This document shows positions 33,837-41,931 of a stretch of DNA of 64,000 bases, in pieces (position 1 is the stretch's first letter; the number at the start of each line of letters is the position of its first letter). The stretch covers positions 1,736,001-1,800,000 of the forward strand of contig NZ_PEBF01000001.1 of the NCBI RefSeq assembly GCF_002742625.1. The letters are read 5' to 3'. A program made the position numbers and the translations under genes. A model generated the notes under the pieces. That model was not told the DNA's origin and searched no databases. It saw nothing but the letters and a program-made list of their open reading frames with translations. This DNA comes from Caulobacter sp. FWC2. Its GTDB lineage: Bacteria > Pseudomonadota > Alphaproteobacteria > Caulobacterales > Caulobacteraceae.

Positions 33837-34014
33837 CGTCTTCGTCTAGCGCCCTGCCTCGCCACGCCGCCTTGCTGACGCCGGGCGAAGGGTAAAAGCC
33901 GGCCGGCCTGAAAGCGCGAAATCGGCGCGAGCCGTCCAGGTCGGTCCAGCGAGATCGCTACACGGCCATACGGCAAGCGGAGGTTACAAAGGAGGGGTAC
34001 GCAATGGGTTCTGT

Positions 34015-34314
34015 CTACTTTTGGGCAAGCGCTTCCGCGAGCGTCGCAGCAACTCGGTCTATGTCGGCCCCAGTCAAATCCACATGAACAGGTAAGTTCA
34101 AACCGTCCGTAGCTACGGCCTTGGCCAAACTCAGCTCCACCGTGTTCAGGTGAGCATGATGGGGCATGCGGTGAATCTGCTGAACGACATGCGCGCTTTC
34201 GATTTCGTCAGCTTCAAGTTTGGCTACGAGTCGATCCCGCGAGGGGCGACGCAGGTAGCGGTGGCTGGGATCGCTCACCGCAAACGCTTGCCAGTCACGC
34301 TTCGCCCGCGCCAT
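34015..34314 (-). pseudogene. C-terminal remnant of a DegT/DnrJ/EryC1-type aminotransferase
   Basis: 99 codons. The last 50 residues (HLNTVELSLAKAVATDGLNL then PVHVDLTGADIDRVAATLAE) match the C-terminal end of PLP-dependent sugar aminotransferases, where this segment follows the small domain. SRDRLVAKLEADEIES fits the preceding RD.L...L...GI element. The large domain with the PLP lysine is absent, and the TetR gene starts just beyond. It is probably a leftover of a sugar-biosynthesis gene. Confidence 0.55.
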
Positions 34315-34338
34315 TTAACAGTCAGGTTCGAGGCAGGC

Positions 34339-34935
34339 ATGACCCAGACACGACTGAAGGGCGCGGAGCGCCGTGAGCGCTTTCTCGATGCGGCCGCGCA
34401 GATCGTCATCGAGCACGGCGTGGCGGCTGTGACGATGGATGGCGTGGCGCACCTGACGGGCGTCACCAAGGCGCTGGGCTATCGCTATTTCACCGACCGC
34501 GACGACCTGCTGACCGCTTTGTTCGACCGTGAAACCCAGATCTATGTGGAGCGCTTGGCCAGCGAGGTCGGGCCGACGTCCAGTTTCGAGGACTGGGTCC
34601 GCGGCGCCCTGAAATACTGGTGCCGTCGCGCCGACGAACGCGGTGAGCTGTTCATGCGCCTGGTCAGGGACTGTGGCCCCTTGGCGGAGCGGGCCCGCAA
34701 CAACCGCAAGGCCGACGCGGAGGGGTGGGCCCTGGGTCTCCAAAAGGCGTTCGGGCTGCCGCCTCGCCAGGCCAAGCAATACGCCTGGTTCATGGTGGCG
34801 GGCACCGCCGGTGCTCTGGACGCCCGCGACGGCGACGACGAGGCCATGATCGACGCTATCACCCTGGCCGTCGTCGCCGGCGCCAAGGCCCTGGCGAAGA
34901 AATACGGCGAACCTCGCCCGGCCAAGACCACCTAG
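34339..34935 (+). CDS. TetR-family transcriptional repressor
   Basis: 198 residues. N-terminal HTH at residues 10-55: RRERFLDAAAQIVIEHGVAA, VTMDGVAHLTGVTKALGYRY and FTDRDDLLTALF. The C-terminal ligand domain is not assigned to a known inducer class. ATG 34339 begins the family fold; the frame is open upstream to 34150 without family similarity. A near-perfect palindrome lies 35 bp after the stop (34970-34992) and again at 35693-35716, ahead of the two genes that follow, so this is the likely regulator of the GST and receptor genes. Confidence 0.92.
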   Translation: MTQTRLKGAERRERFLDAAAQIVIEHGVAAVTMDGVAHLTGVTKALGYRYFTDRDDLLTALFDRETQIYVERLASEVGPTSSFEDWVRGALKYWCRRADERGELFMRLVRDCGPLAERARNNRKADAEGWALGLQKAFGLPPRQAKQYAWFMVAGTAGALDARDGDDEAMIDAITLAVVAGAKALAKKYGEPRPAKTT

Positions 34936-34969
34936 TCCTTCATCCGGAAATGAGCTTGCCTTGGCGCAC

Positions 34970-34992
34970 TAAGTGACGATACCGTTACTTAA
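34970..34992. promoter_or_regulatory. TetR-type operator, copy 1
   Basis: Half-sites AAGTGACG and CGTTACTT around ATAC form an imperfect palindrome. An identical 22-bp core occurs at 35695-35716. It lies 55 bp upstream of the GST start and directly downstream of the tetR gene. Confidence 0.75.
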
Positions 34993-35047
34993 CGCGCGGG
35001 GCGTCCAGACCCTGTGCGCGGCGCGATCGCCGACGGGAGGACTGAAC

Positions 35048-35659
35048 GTGAAGCTCTATGGCGAAGACAATCCCGCGCCCAATCCGCGACGGGTGCGCAT
35101 CTTCCTGGCCGAGAAGGGCCTGACGCTGGAGCAGGAACGGGTGCCTCTGCGCGAGCGCGCCCACAAGGCCAGCGCTTTTCTGGAGAAGAACACCCTGGGA
35201 CAGGTCCCGGTGCTTGAACTGGACGACGGTTCGTATCTCAGCGAGAGCGTCAGCATCTGCCGGTATCTGGAAGGCCTGCACCCCACGCCGCCGCTCTTTG
35301 GCGTGTCGCCGAAGGAGCAGGCCGTGATCGACATGTGGATCCGCCGTATCGAGCTGCAGCTGATGATGCCGATCGCCCACATCTGGCGTCATACCCATCC
35401 CCTGACGGCCAGCCTGCTGACCCAGTTCACCGACTTCGGCGAGTCGAACCGCGCGCATGTCGAACGGGCCTATCGCTGGCTCGACACGGAATTGGCCGAT
35501 CGGGAATTCATCGCGGGCGACGCCTACAGCATGGCCGACATCATCGCCCAGACCACCGCGGACTTTGGGCGCTTCATCGGCGTTTCGGTTCCGGAGGATT
35601 GCGCCGCCGTGCAAGCCTGGCTGACGCGCGTTACGGATCGGCCAAGCGCGACGGCGTGA
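35048..35659 (+). CDS. Glutathione S-transferase-like protein
   Basis: 203 residues. Thioredoxin-fold N-terminal domain: VKLYGEDNPAPNPRRVRIFL, NTLGQVPVLELDDGSYLSES (cis-Pro and the ES glutathione site) and SICRYLEG; helical C-terminal domain with LADREFIAGDAYSMADIIAQ containing the N-capping box. The GTG at 35048 was chosen because GGGAGGAC lies just upstream and the family starts there; an open frame reaches back to 34973 through the operator. The substrate is unknown; it might act on an aromatic or electrophilic compound imported by the neighbouring receptor. Confidence 0.88.
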   Translation: MKLYGEDNPAPNPRRVRIFLAEKGLTLEQERVPLRERAHKASAFLEKNTLGQVPVLELDDGSYLSESVSICRYLEGLHPTPPLFGVSPKEQAVIDMWIRRIELQLMMPIAHIWRHTHPLTASLLTQFTDFGESNRAHVERAYRWLDTELADREFIAGDAYSMADIIAQTTADFGRFIGVSVPEDCAAVQAWLTRVTDRPSATA

Positions 35660-35692
35660 CGAACGGCTGTTCGAAACCCGTTGCCAGATCAG

Positions 35693-35716
35693 TTAAGTGA
35701 CGATACCGTTACTTAA
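35693..35716. promoter_or_regulatory. TetR-type operator, copy 2
   Basis: TTAAGTGACG and CGTTACTTAA half-sites around ATAC, extending the palindrome of copy 1 by two bases at its left end. It lies 152 bp upstream of the TonB receptor start and 33 bp after the GST stop, giving the receptor its own regulated promoter. Confidence 0.75.
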
Positions 35717-35868
35717 GCGTCCCGAGCTCGGACGCTGATCTCCTGAAGCGGTGAGCCGGTCGGCTTCGCCCCTGGCGCTTGACCGTCCGTCTCAAGCGGA
35801 CGCCGACGGCCTGCGCCTGTCCCAGATCACAAAAGAAGCCGCTCAGCGGCTCAAGGAAGGAACGCGCC

Positions 35869-38238
35869 ATGTCTATCCAACCGCGCTCGCCGCGGGCCCT
35901 GAAGGCTGAGCTTCTGCTGGGCGCTTCGCTTGGGTTCGCCATGCTGATCGGCGCCACCGCCGCCGCGGCCCAAGTCGCCCAGGTCCCTGCCAACGCCGCC
36001 GTCAGCGTCGACGAGATCACGGTCACGGCCCAAAAGCGCGCCGAGAACGTCCAGGACGTGCCGCTGGCCATCACCGCCGTGCGCGGCGAGGCGCTGGCGG
36101 CGATGAACATCACCCAGCCCCAGCAACTGTCCCTGATCGACCCCAGCGTCCGGTTCAAGCAGAGCCTGAGCAGCAGCGCTTCGGGCCTGACCGTCCGAGG
36201 CGTCGGCACCAGCAGCTTCTCGGCCGGCATCGAGCAGAGCATCTCGACCGTTGTCGACGGCGTGGTGCTGGCCGACCCGGCCAGCCTGGCCACGCTCGCC
36301 GATATCGAGCGGGTCGAGATCCTGCGCGGACCGCAGGGCATGCTGTTCGGCAAGAACGCTTCGGCGGGCCTGATCCATTTCATCACCAAGCGCCCCCGAT
36401 TGAACGAGAACAGCGGGGAGCTGCACGCGCAGTACGGAGAACGCGGCGAACGGATCCTGCAAGCCATCGGCAACGTGGCCCTGGGCGATACGCTCGCCCT
36501 GCGCCTGGTGGCCACGCACAACGAACGTGACGGGCTGATCCGCAACGTCGCCAAGGACAATGTCTTCACCGATCCGCAGGACGTCAGCACCCTGACCCTG
36601 AAGGCGCTGTGGCGTCCCAATGACGACCTGACCGTCTATTTCTCGGCCGATCGCACCGACAACGACACGTTCTGCTGCTCTTCGACCTGGCGCAAGGTGA
36701 CGCCGGGCTACGCGCCGGCGGTCACCAACGCCCGTTACGGCATCGTCGCCGGTCCGAAGAACCTGCAGGTCGCCGCCAATGGTCCGTCGCAAGGCAAGTC
36801 GACCGCCCAGGGCGGCACGCTGCAGGTCGACTACGATCTCGGCGAGCTGACCCTGACCTCGATCAGCGCCTATCGCTCGGTCAAGCGCGAGGCGTTCTAT
36901 GACGGCGACCTGACGCCCGTCAGCTATGTCGACGTCAATGGCGGCGCGGGCAAGACCGACTGGCTGAGCCAGGAACTGCGCCTGACCTCGCCGATCGGAA
37001 AGCGGTTCGACTATGTCGCCGGCCTCTATCTCTACCACTCCAAGGCCTCATCGCTGATCCGTCAGCGCGGGCAGCTGAGCTGGATCGTGCCGGCGTCGAA
37101 CGGCGCGGTGGTTCCGATCATCCCGGGCGCACCGCTGGGGACGATCTTCGAGACCTCGACCTACAACGACATCAACTCGACCAGCCTGGCTGGGTTCGGC
37201 CAGGTCGGGCTGCACATCACCCCGAAGCTGGACCTGATCGCGGGGGCGCGCGTCACGCGCGACGAGATCACCCTGGACTATCACCGGGCTCCGACGCCGG
37301 GCGCGGTCTACATCCCCGGCTCGGTCACGCTGGACCTGCACCAGGAGGTCGACAACACCAACCTCTCCTGGCGCGTCGGGCCGCGCTTCAACGCCACCGA
37401 CGACCTGATGCTCTATGCGACGGTGTCGCGGGGCTACAAGGGTCCGGGCTTCAGTGGCCTCAGCGCCGCCACGGCCGCCGCCGACCAGAGGGTCCAGCCG
37501 GAGATCCCAACGAGCTACGAGATCGGCTTCAAGGCCGCGTTCCTGGATCGTCGCCTGATCTTCAACGCCGATGTCTACAGCACGCGGATCAAGAACTTCC
37601 AGGCCCAGGTCTCGGACCTGACCAGCGCCACCTATTCGTCGCGGATCACCAACGCCGGGGAGATCAAGACGCGGGGCGTGGAGGCCAATCTGGTGGCGCG
37701 GCTCGCGGCGGGCCTGACCCTCACGGCGGGCGGCGCCTACACCCACGCCCGCTATGCCGACTTCAACGGCGTGCAATGCTATTTCGGCCAGCCCAAGATC
37801 GCGCAGGGCGGCCCGTGCAGCGCGCCGCCGGCCTCGCCCACCTCGCTGGACGGCTTCTTCAACGCCAAGGGCCTGAGCATCGCCGGCGTGCCCGAATGGG
37901 TCTACGGCGCCAGCCTGGCCTATGAACGGTCCCTCGGCGCCAATCTGCGAGGCTTCTTCCAGGCCAACTGGAACTGGCAGAGCGACATCAACTACGCCAT
38001 CAGCGGCGATCCTGGCACGATCCAGAAGGCTTACGGCCTGCTGGGCGGTCGCCTGGGCGTCTCGGCGCCCGACAAGGCCTGGAGCGTGGCGCTGTACGCC
38101 AGCAACCTGCTCGACAAGCGCTACGCCGCGCAGATCACGCCCTCGCCGGTCACGGCGCTCAATCCTGGCGGCTATGTCCAGTATTTCAGCCCGGACTCGG
38201 TCCGCCGGGTCGGGGTCAGCCTCGACGTGGCCTTCTAA
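35869..38238 (+). CDS. TonB-dependent outer-membrane receptor
   Basis: 789 residues. Cationic N-terminus and hydrophobic stretch (LLLGASLGFAMLIGATAAAA) as signal peptide; TonB box VDEITVTAQKRAENVQDVPL; plug with SLIDPSVRFKQSL and IERVEILRGPQGMLFGKNAS; barrel ending in RRVGVSLDVAF with the canonical terminal Phe. It is of the same VTAQKR subgroup as the receptor at 29577. The ATG at 35869 follows an AAGGAAGGA ribosome site. Probably repressed by the adjacent TetR. A disulphide-like CC occurs in DNDTFCCSSTW. The transported ligand is unknown. Confidence 0.95.
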   Translation: MSIQPRSPRALKAELLLGASLGFAMLIGATAAAAQVAQVPANAAVSVDEITVTAQKRAENVQDVPLAITAVRGEALAAMNITQPQQLSLIDPSVRFKQSLSSSASGLTVRGVGTSSFSAGIEQSISTVVDGVVLADPASLATLADIERVEILRGPQGMLFGKNASAGLIHFITKRPRLNENSGELHAQYGERGERILQAIGNVALGDTLALRLVATHNERDGLIRNVAKDNVFTDPQDVSTLTLKALWRPNDDLTVYFSADRTDNDTFCCSSTWRKVTPGYAPAVTNARYGIVAGPKNLQVAANGPSQGKSTAQGGTLQVDYDLGELTLTSISAYRSVKREAFYDGDLTPVSYVDVNGGAGKTDWLSQELRLTSPIGKRFDYVAGLYLYHSKASSLIRQRGQLSWIVPASNGAVVPIIPGAPLGTIFETSTYNDINSTSLAGFGQVGLHITPKLDLIAGARVTRDEITLDYHRAPTPGAVYIPGSVTLDLHQEVDNTNLSWRVGPRFNATDDLMLYATVSRGYKGPGFSGLSAATAAADQRVQPEIPTSYEIGFKAAFLDRRLIFNADVYSTRIKNFQAQVSDLTSATYSSRITNAGEIKTRGVEANLVARLAAGLTLTAGGAYTHARYADFNGVQCYFGQPKIAQGGPCSAPPASPTSLDGFFNAKGLSIAGVPEWVYGASLAYERSLGANLRGFFQANWNWQSDINYAISGDPGTIQKAYGLLGGRLGVSAPDKAWSVALYASNLLDKRYAAQITPSPVTALNPGGYVQYFSPDSVRRVGVSLDVAF

Positions 38239-38246
38239 GTCGTACG

Positions 38247-38279
38247 CGGCGGCGGCGCGCTTGCCCCGCGCCGCCGCCG
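38247..38279 (+). terminator. 13-bp GC-rich hairpin after the receptor gene
   Basis: CGGCGGCGGCGCG (38247-38259) pairs perfectly with 38267-38279 around a 7-nt loop, 8 bp past the receptor stop. There is no U-run, so it may act as an mRNA-stabilising or attenuating hairpin before the exported GST gene. Confidence 0.5.
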
Positions 38280-38331
38280 GGCAGGGGGCCTTGGAGCCCT
38301 CACAACAACAATGACAGATGAGGAGACCCTG

Positions 38332-39123
38332 ATGGGACAGAGCATTGGACGTCGCGGTTCGCTGGCCGCGCTCGCCGGCCTGATCGCCGCCCCCCTGGCG
38401 CTGGCGGCGTCGAGAACCGCCGCCAAGCCCGCCGCGCCGATGCCGGAGGTGACGATCTATCACCTCGAAGGCCGTCGGTCTGAGCGGATCGTCTGGCTGA
38501 TGGAGGAGCTGGGACTGCCGTACCAGCTGAAGTTCAAGCGTGGCGATCTCGCTGGCTCGATGGCGATGATCCGGGCCTTCAGTCCCGTGGTGCCGATGGC
38601 GCCGACGGTGACCTATGGCGACCAGGTTCTGGTCGAGTCCGGCGCGATCATCGAACTGATCCTCAACCGGCACGCTCCAGGCAAGCTGCAACCGGCCCTG
38701 GAGAGCCGGGACTATCCCGCTTACCTGATGTGGATGCACTTCGCCGAGGGCAGCCTGGCCGCGCGATTGTTCTCCGACTACCGCGCCTGGACGGCGCAGC
38801 CGCCCAAGGAGCGCTCGCGGCTGGTGGATTCCGAGGCTGTCGTCCAGTTCGCCGACGAGTTCCTGGGCAAGCACGCCTGGTTCGGCGGCGCGGCTTTCTC
38901 GGGCGCTGACATCATGATGTTTTTTCCCCTCAACGTCGCCACGGCGCTCAATCTCGTCGACGAGGCGCGGTTTCCCAACGTCGCCGCCTGGAAGGCCAGG
39001 ATCGAGGCGCGGCCGGCCTATCAGCGCATGCTGGCCAAGGCGCGACCGGACGGCATGATCGGCAACCTGCCGCGCCTGCCCCAGCACGCGCCAGCAGGGC
39101 CTCGTCCAGCGCCGCAGCGATAG
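38332..39123 (+). CDS. Exported glutathione S-transferase-like protein
   Basis: 263 residues. A Tat/Sec-type leader (MGQSIGRRGSLAALAGLIAA, then PLALAAS) precedes a GST fold: EVTIYHLEGRRSERIVWLME, PVVPMAPTVTYGDQVLVESG (cis-Pro and ES site) and the C-terminal WFGGAAFSGADIMMFF segment. GSTs are normally cytoplasmic, so the leader is odd. The ATG at 38332 has GAGGAG 9 nt upstream; an ATG seven codons earlier has none. It follows the receptor gene and probably acts in the same uptake or detoxification pathway in the periplasm. Confidence 0.82.
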   Translation: MGQSIGRRGSLAALAGLIAAPLALAASRTAAKPAAPMPEVTIYHLEGRRSERIVWLMEELGLPYQLKFKRGDLAGSMAMIRAFSPVVPMAPTVTYGDQVLVESGAIIELILNRHAPGKLQPALESRDYPAYLMWMHFAEGSLAARLFSDYRAWTAQPPKERSRLVDSEAVVQFADEFLGKHAWFGGAAFSGADIMMFFPLNVATALNLVDEARFPNVAAWKARIEARPAYQRMLAKARPDGMIGNLPRLPQHAPAGPRPAPQR

Positions 39124-39415
39124 GGGAGGGTCTCCTAATCGCCTGCGTTCCCGCGCCCGCCTCGGCCTCACCGGTCGGGCGCGGATCAAAAGGCGCTCTG
39201 GCCATGCTGGATGAAAGCGTGGCGACCGCTGATACTGGAGATGTCTACCAGAGGCCTGAGCGCTAGAGGTGCATTGTCACGACAGCGAGAATGTCGTCGC
39301 AATGTGGAAGTATCCGGTTATTTAGCAAGCCTCCAACGTTCGGCGTCCCGTGCGTGGAAAAGGCTTCTTTGCAATTCTCGTCCCGTGGGTTGAGCGGGAA
39401 CAAGCAGGTGGGAAT

Positions 39416-41683
39416 CTATGCGCGTAGCGATGATTGGCACGGGTTATGTGGGGCTGGTGTCGGGGGCGTGCTTTGCCGACTTCGGGCACGTGGTGACGTG
39501 CATCGACAAGGACCCGTCGAAGATAGAGCGCCTCCACAAAGGCGAGATCCCGATCTTCGAGCCCGGTCTGGACGATCTGGTGGCCCGCAATGTCCGTGAG
39601 GGGCGGCTCTCCTTCACCCTGGACGGCGCCCAGGCGATCAAGAACGCCGACGCGGTGTTCATCGCGGTGGGGACGCCCACCCGGCGCGGCGACGGCCATG
39701 CGGACCTTTCCTACGTCTACGCCGCCGCCGAGGAGATCGCCGGCCTGATCGACGGCTTCACGGTGGTGGTCACCAAGTCGACCGTGCCGGTCGGCACCGG
39801 CGACGAGGTCGAGGCGATTATCCGCAAGACCAATTCGAACGCCCAGTTCGCGGTGGTGTCGAACCCCGAGTTCCTGCGCGAAGGCGCGGCGATCGAGGAC
39901 TTCAAGCGTCCCGACCGCGTGGTGGTCGGCACCGAGGACGAGCGGGCCCAGGCGGTGATGCGCGAGCTCTATCGCCCCTTGAGCCTCAACGAGACCCCGA
40001 TCGTCTTCACCGGCCGCCGGACCAGCGAGCTGATCAAGTACGCGGCCAACGCCTTCCTGGCGATGAAGATCACCTTCATCAACGAGATGGCCGACCTCTG
40101 CGAGAAGGTCGGGGCCGACGTCCAGCAGGTGGCCAAGGGCATCGGTCTGGACAAGCGGATCGGCGGCAAGTTCCTGAACGCTGGGCCTGGCTACGGCGGC
40201 AGCTGCTTCCCGAAGGACACCATCGCCCTGGTCCGCACGGCTCAGCAATACGGCGCCCCGACCCGCCTGATCGAGACCACGGTCGAGGTCAACGACGCCC
40301 GCAAGAAGGCCATGGCCGCCAAGGTGGCCCACGCCATCGGCGCCGAGGACCTGACCGGCAAGACGATCGGCGTGCTGGGCGTGACCTTCAAGCCGAACAC
40401 CGACGACATGCGCGACGCCCCCAGCCTCGACATCCTGCCGGCCTTGCAGGCCATGGGCGCCAAGGTGCAGGCCTTCGATCCGGAAGGCGCGAAGGAAGCC
40501 GCCCACATGCTCAGGGACGTCGACTTCAAGACCGGCGCCTACGAGGCGGCCGAGGGCGCCGACGCCCTGGTCATCCTGACCGAGTGGGACCAGTTCCGGG
40601 CGCTGGATCTGGACCGCGTTAAGCTCCTGATGAAGGCCCCGGTCGTGGTGGACCTGCGCAATGTCTACAAGCCCGCGGAGATGGTACGGCACGGCTTTAC
40701 CTACGCCAGTATCGGCCGAGGCTGAGCCATGGCGCCTCCGATCATCGTCACTGGCGCGGCGGGCTTCGTGGGCTACCACGTCGCCGAGCGCCTCCTTGAT
40801 CGCGGCGAGGCGGTGGTTGGCGTCGATGTGTTCAACGCCTACTACGATCCGGCTTTGAAGGAAGCGCGGGCGGCGCGACTGGTCGGCCGCGAAGACTTCA
40901 CCATGGTCCGCATGGACATCGCCGATCATGAGGCCTTCGCCGAACTGGTGAAGACCTCGGGCGCGAAGCAGGTGATCCACCTGGCCGCCCAGGCCGGGGT
41001 CCGCTACTCGATCGAGAACCCGTTCGCCTACGAGCGCAGCAATCTCGCGGGCCACCTGTCGGTGCTGGAGGCCTGTCGCCACGCCGGGGTGGAGCACCTG
41101 GTCTACGCCAGCTCGTCCAGCGTCTATGGCGACCGGCCGCTGAACGGCGACGGCTTCCGCGAGAGCGACCCGGCCGAAAGCCCGGTGTCGCTGTATGCGG
41201 CGACGAAGCGTTCGTGCGAACTGCTGAGCCAGAGCTACGCCAAGCTTTACGGCTTTCCCCAGTCGGGCCTGCGGTTCTTTACCGTCTATGGCCCGTGGGG
41301 CCGGCCGGACATGGCCTATTTCGGCTTCACCGAGAAGATGCTGAAGGGCGAGGCGATCGAGGTCTATGGCGAGGGCAGGATGGCCCGCGACTTCACCTAT
41401 ATCGACGACATCGTCGACGGCATCGTCGGCGTGCTCGACCACCCGCCGGCTCAGGGCGGTCACGAGGTCTACAATATCGGCGACAACGATCCTGTCGGGC
41501 TGATGGAGATGATCTCGACCCTCGAGGCCGCCCTGGGCATCGAGGCCAAGAAGGTCTTCCTGCCGATGCAGCCCGGCGATGTTCCGGCCACCTTCGCCAA
41601 TATCGACAAGCTGCAGGCGCTGTGCGGCTACAAGCCCAAGGTCAAGCTGGCCGAGGGGCTGGCTAGGTTCGTCGCGTGGCGGC
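39416..41683 (+). repeat. Direct repeat copy 2 (UGD-UGE pair)
   Basis: Second copy of the 2268-bp segment at 11516-13783, same orientation. Homologous exchange between the copies would delete or duplicate the intervening 27.9 kb, which includes the EPS genes and tRNA-Cys. The full-length epimerase end in this copy suggests it is the ancestral one. Confidence 0.95.
39418..40725 (+). CDS. UDP-glucose 6-dehydrogenase (copy 2)
   Basis: 435 residues with the same sequence as the enzyme at 11518; eight base differences, all synonymous by inspection. It has NAD site GTGYVG (7-12), catalytic C263 and the C-terminal TFKPNTDDM segment. Its upstream region (39124-39417) is unrelated to that of copy 1, so the two copies are under different promoters: copy 1 is read through from the EPS genes, copy 2 from its own or an unseen promoter. 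AGGTGGGAAT lies just before the ATG. Confidence 0.96.
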   Translation: MRVAMIGTGYVGLVSGACFADFGHVVTCIDKDPSKIERLHKGEIPIFEPGLDDLVARNVREGRLSFTLDGAQAIKNADAVFIAVGTPTRRGDGHADLSYVYAAAEEIAGLIDGFTVVVTKSTVPVGTGDEVEAIIRKTNSNAQFAVVSNPEFLREGAAIEDFKRPDRVVVGTEDERAQAVMRELYRPLSLNETPIVFTGRRTSELIKYAANAFLAMKITFINEMADLCEKVGADVQQVAKGIGLDKRIGGKFLNAGPGYGGSCFPKDTIALVRTAQQYGAPTRLIETTVEVNDARKKAMAAKVAHAIGAEDLTGKTIGVLGVTFKPNTDDMRDAPSLDILPALQAMGAKVQAFDPEGAKEAAHMLRDVDFKTGAYEAAEGADALVILTEWDQFRALDLDRVKLLMKAPVVVDLRNVYKPAEMVRHGFTYASIGRG

Positions 41684-41727
41684 GGGAGAGCGCGACCCGG
41701 TTTGCCGCGAATATAGACGCCATTTAG
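40729..41727 (+). CDS. UDP-glucuronate 4-epimerase (copy 2, full length)
   Basis: 332-residue SDR with NAD motif TGAAGFVG and YAATK catalytic site, ending VAWRRESATRFAANIDAI, a normal family C-terminus. It starts 3 nt after the dehydrogenase. Differences from copy 1 are F for Y at 198, A for V near 265, A for T in the KLAEGLARF segment and the tail. It produces UDP-galacturonate from the dehydrogenase product. No EPS gene follows: 41728-41931 holds no recognisable feature and then a convergent receptor gene ends. Confidence 0.95.
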   Translation: MAPPIIVTGAAGFVGYHVAERLLDRGEAVVGVDVFNAYYDPALKEARAARLVGREDFTMVRMDIADHEAFAELVKTSGAKQVIHLAAQAGVRYSIENPFAYERSNLAGHLSVLEACRHAGVEHLVYASSSSVYGDRPLNGDGFRESDPAESPVSLYAATKRSCELLSQSYAKLYGFPQSGLRFFTVYGPWGRPDMAYFGFTEKMLKGEAIEVYGEGRMARDFTYIDDIVDGIVGVLDHPPAQGGHEVYNIGDNDPVGLMEMISTLEAALGIEAKKVFLPMQPGDVPATFANIDKLQALCGYKPKVKLAEGLARFVAWRRESATRFAANIDAI

Positions 41728-41931
41728 CGTCCTTCTGCGGCATTGGATGAGGTGACGGCGAAGGGCTTAGTGCGCATCCAGGCGTCTAGCCAACGGCTGA
41801 TCGCCAAGGGTTTCCACGGTTTGCCCATAGAGCGTCGGCCAGAGGAAGCGTTCGCTCCAGGACGAGGCCGGCCGCTGCAACGGATTTGTCGCAGGGCCGG
41901 CCGATTTGTCGCCCAGGGTTTGGGCAGGGAT

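Noticed and set aside
37048..39189. 713-codon frame antisense to the receptor and exported GST
   Set aside because: Covers two well-supported genes in the opposite direction; shadow.
41728..41931. Short plus-strand frame after the second epimerase
   Set aside because: About 60 codons, no recognisable motif, overlaps the convergent receptor end.
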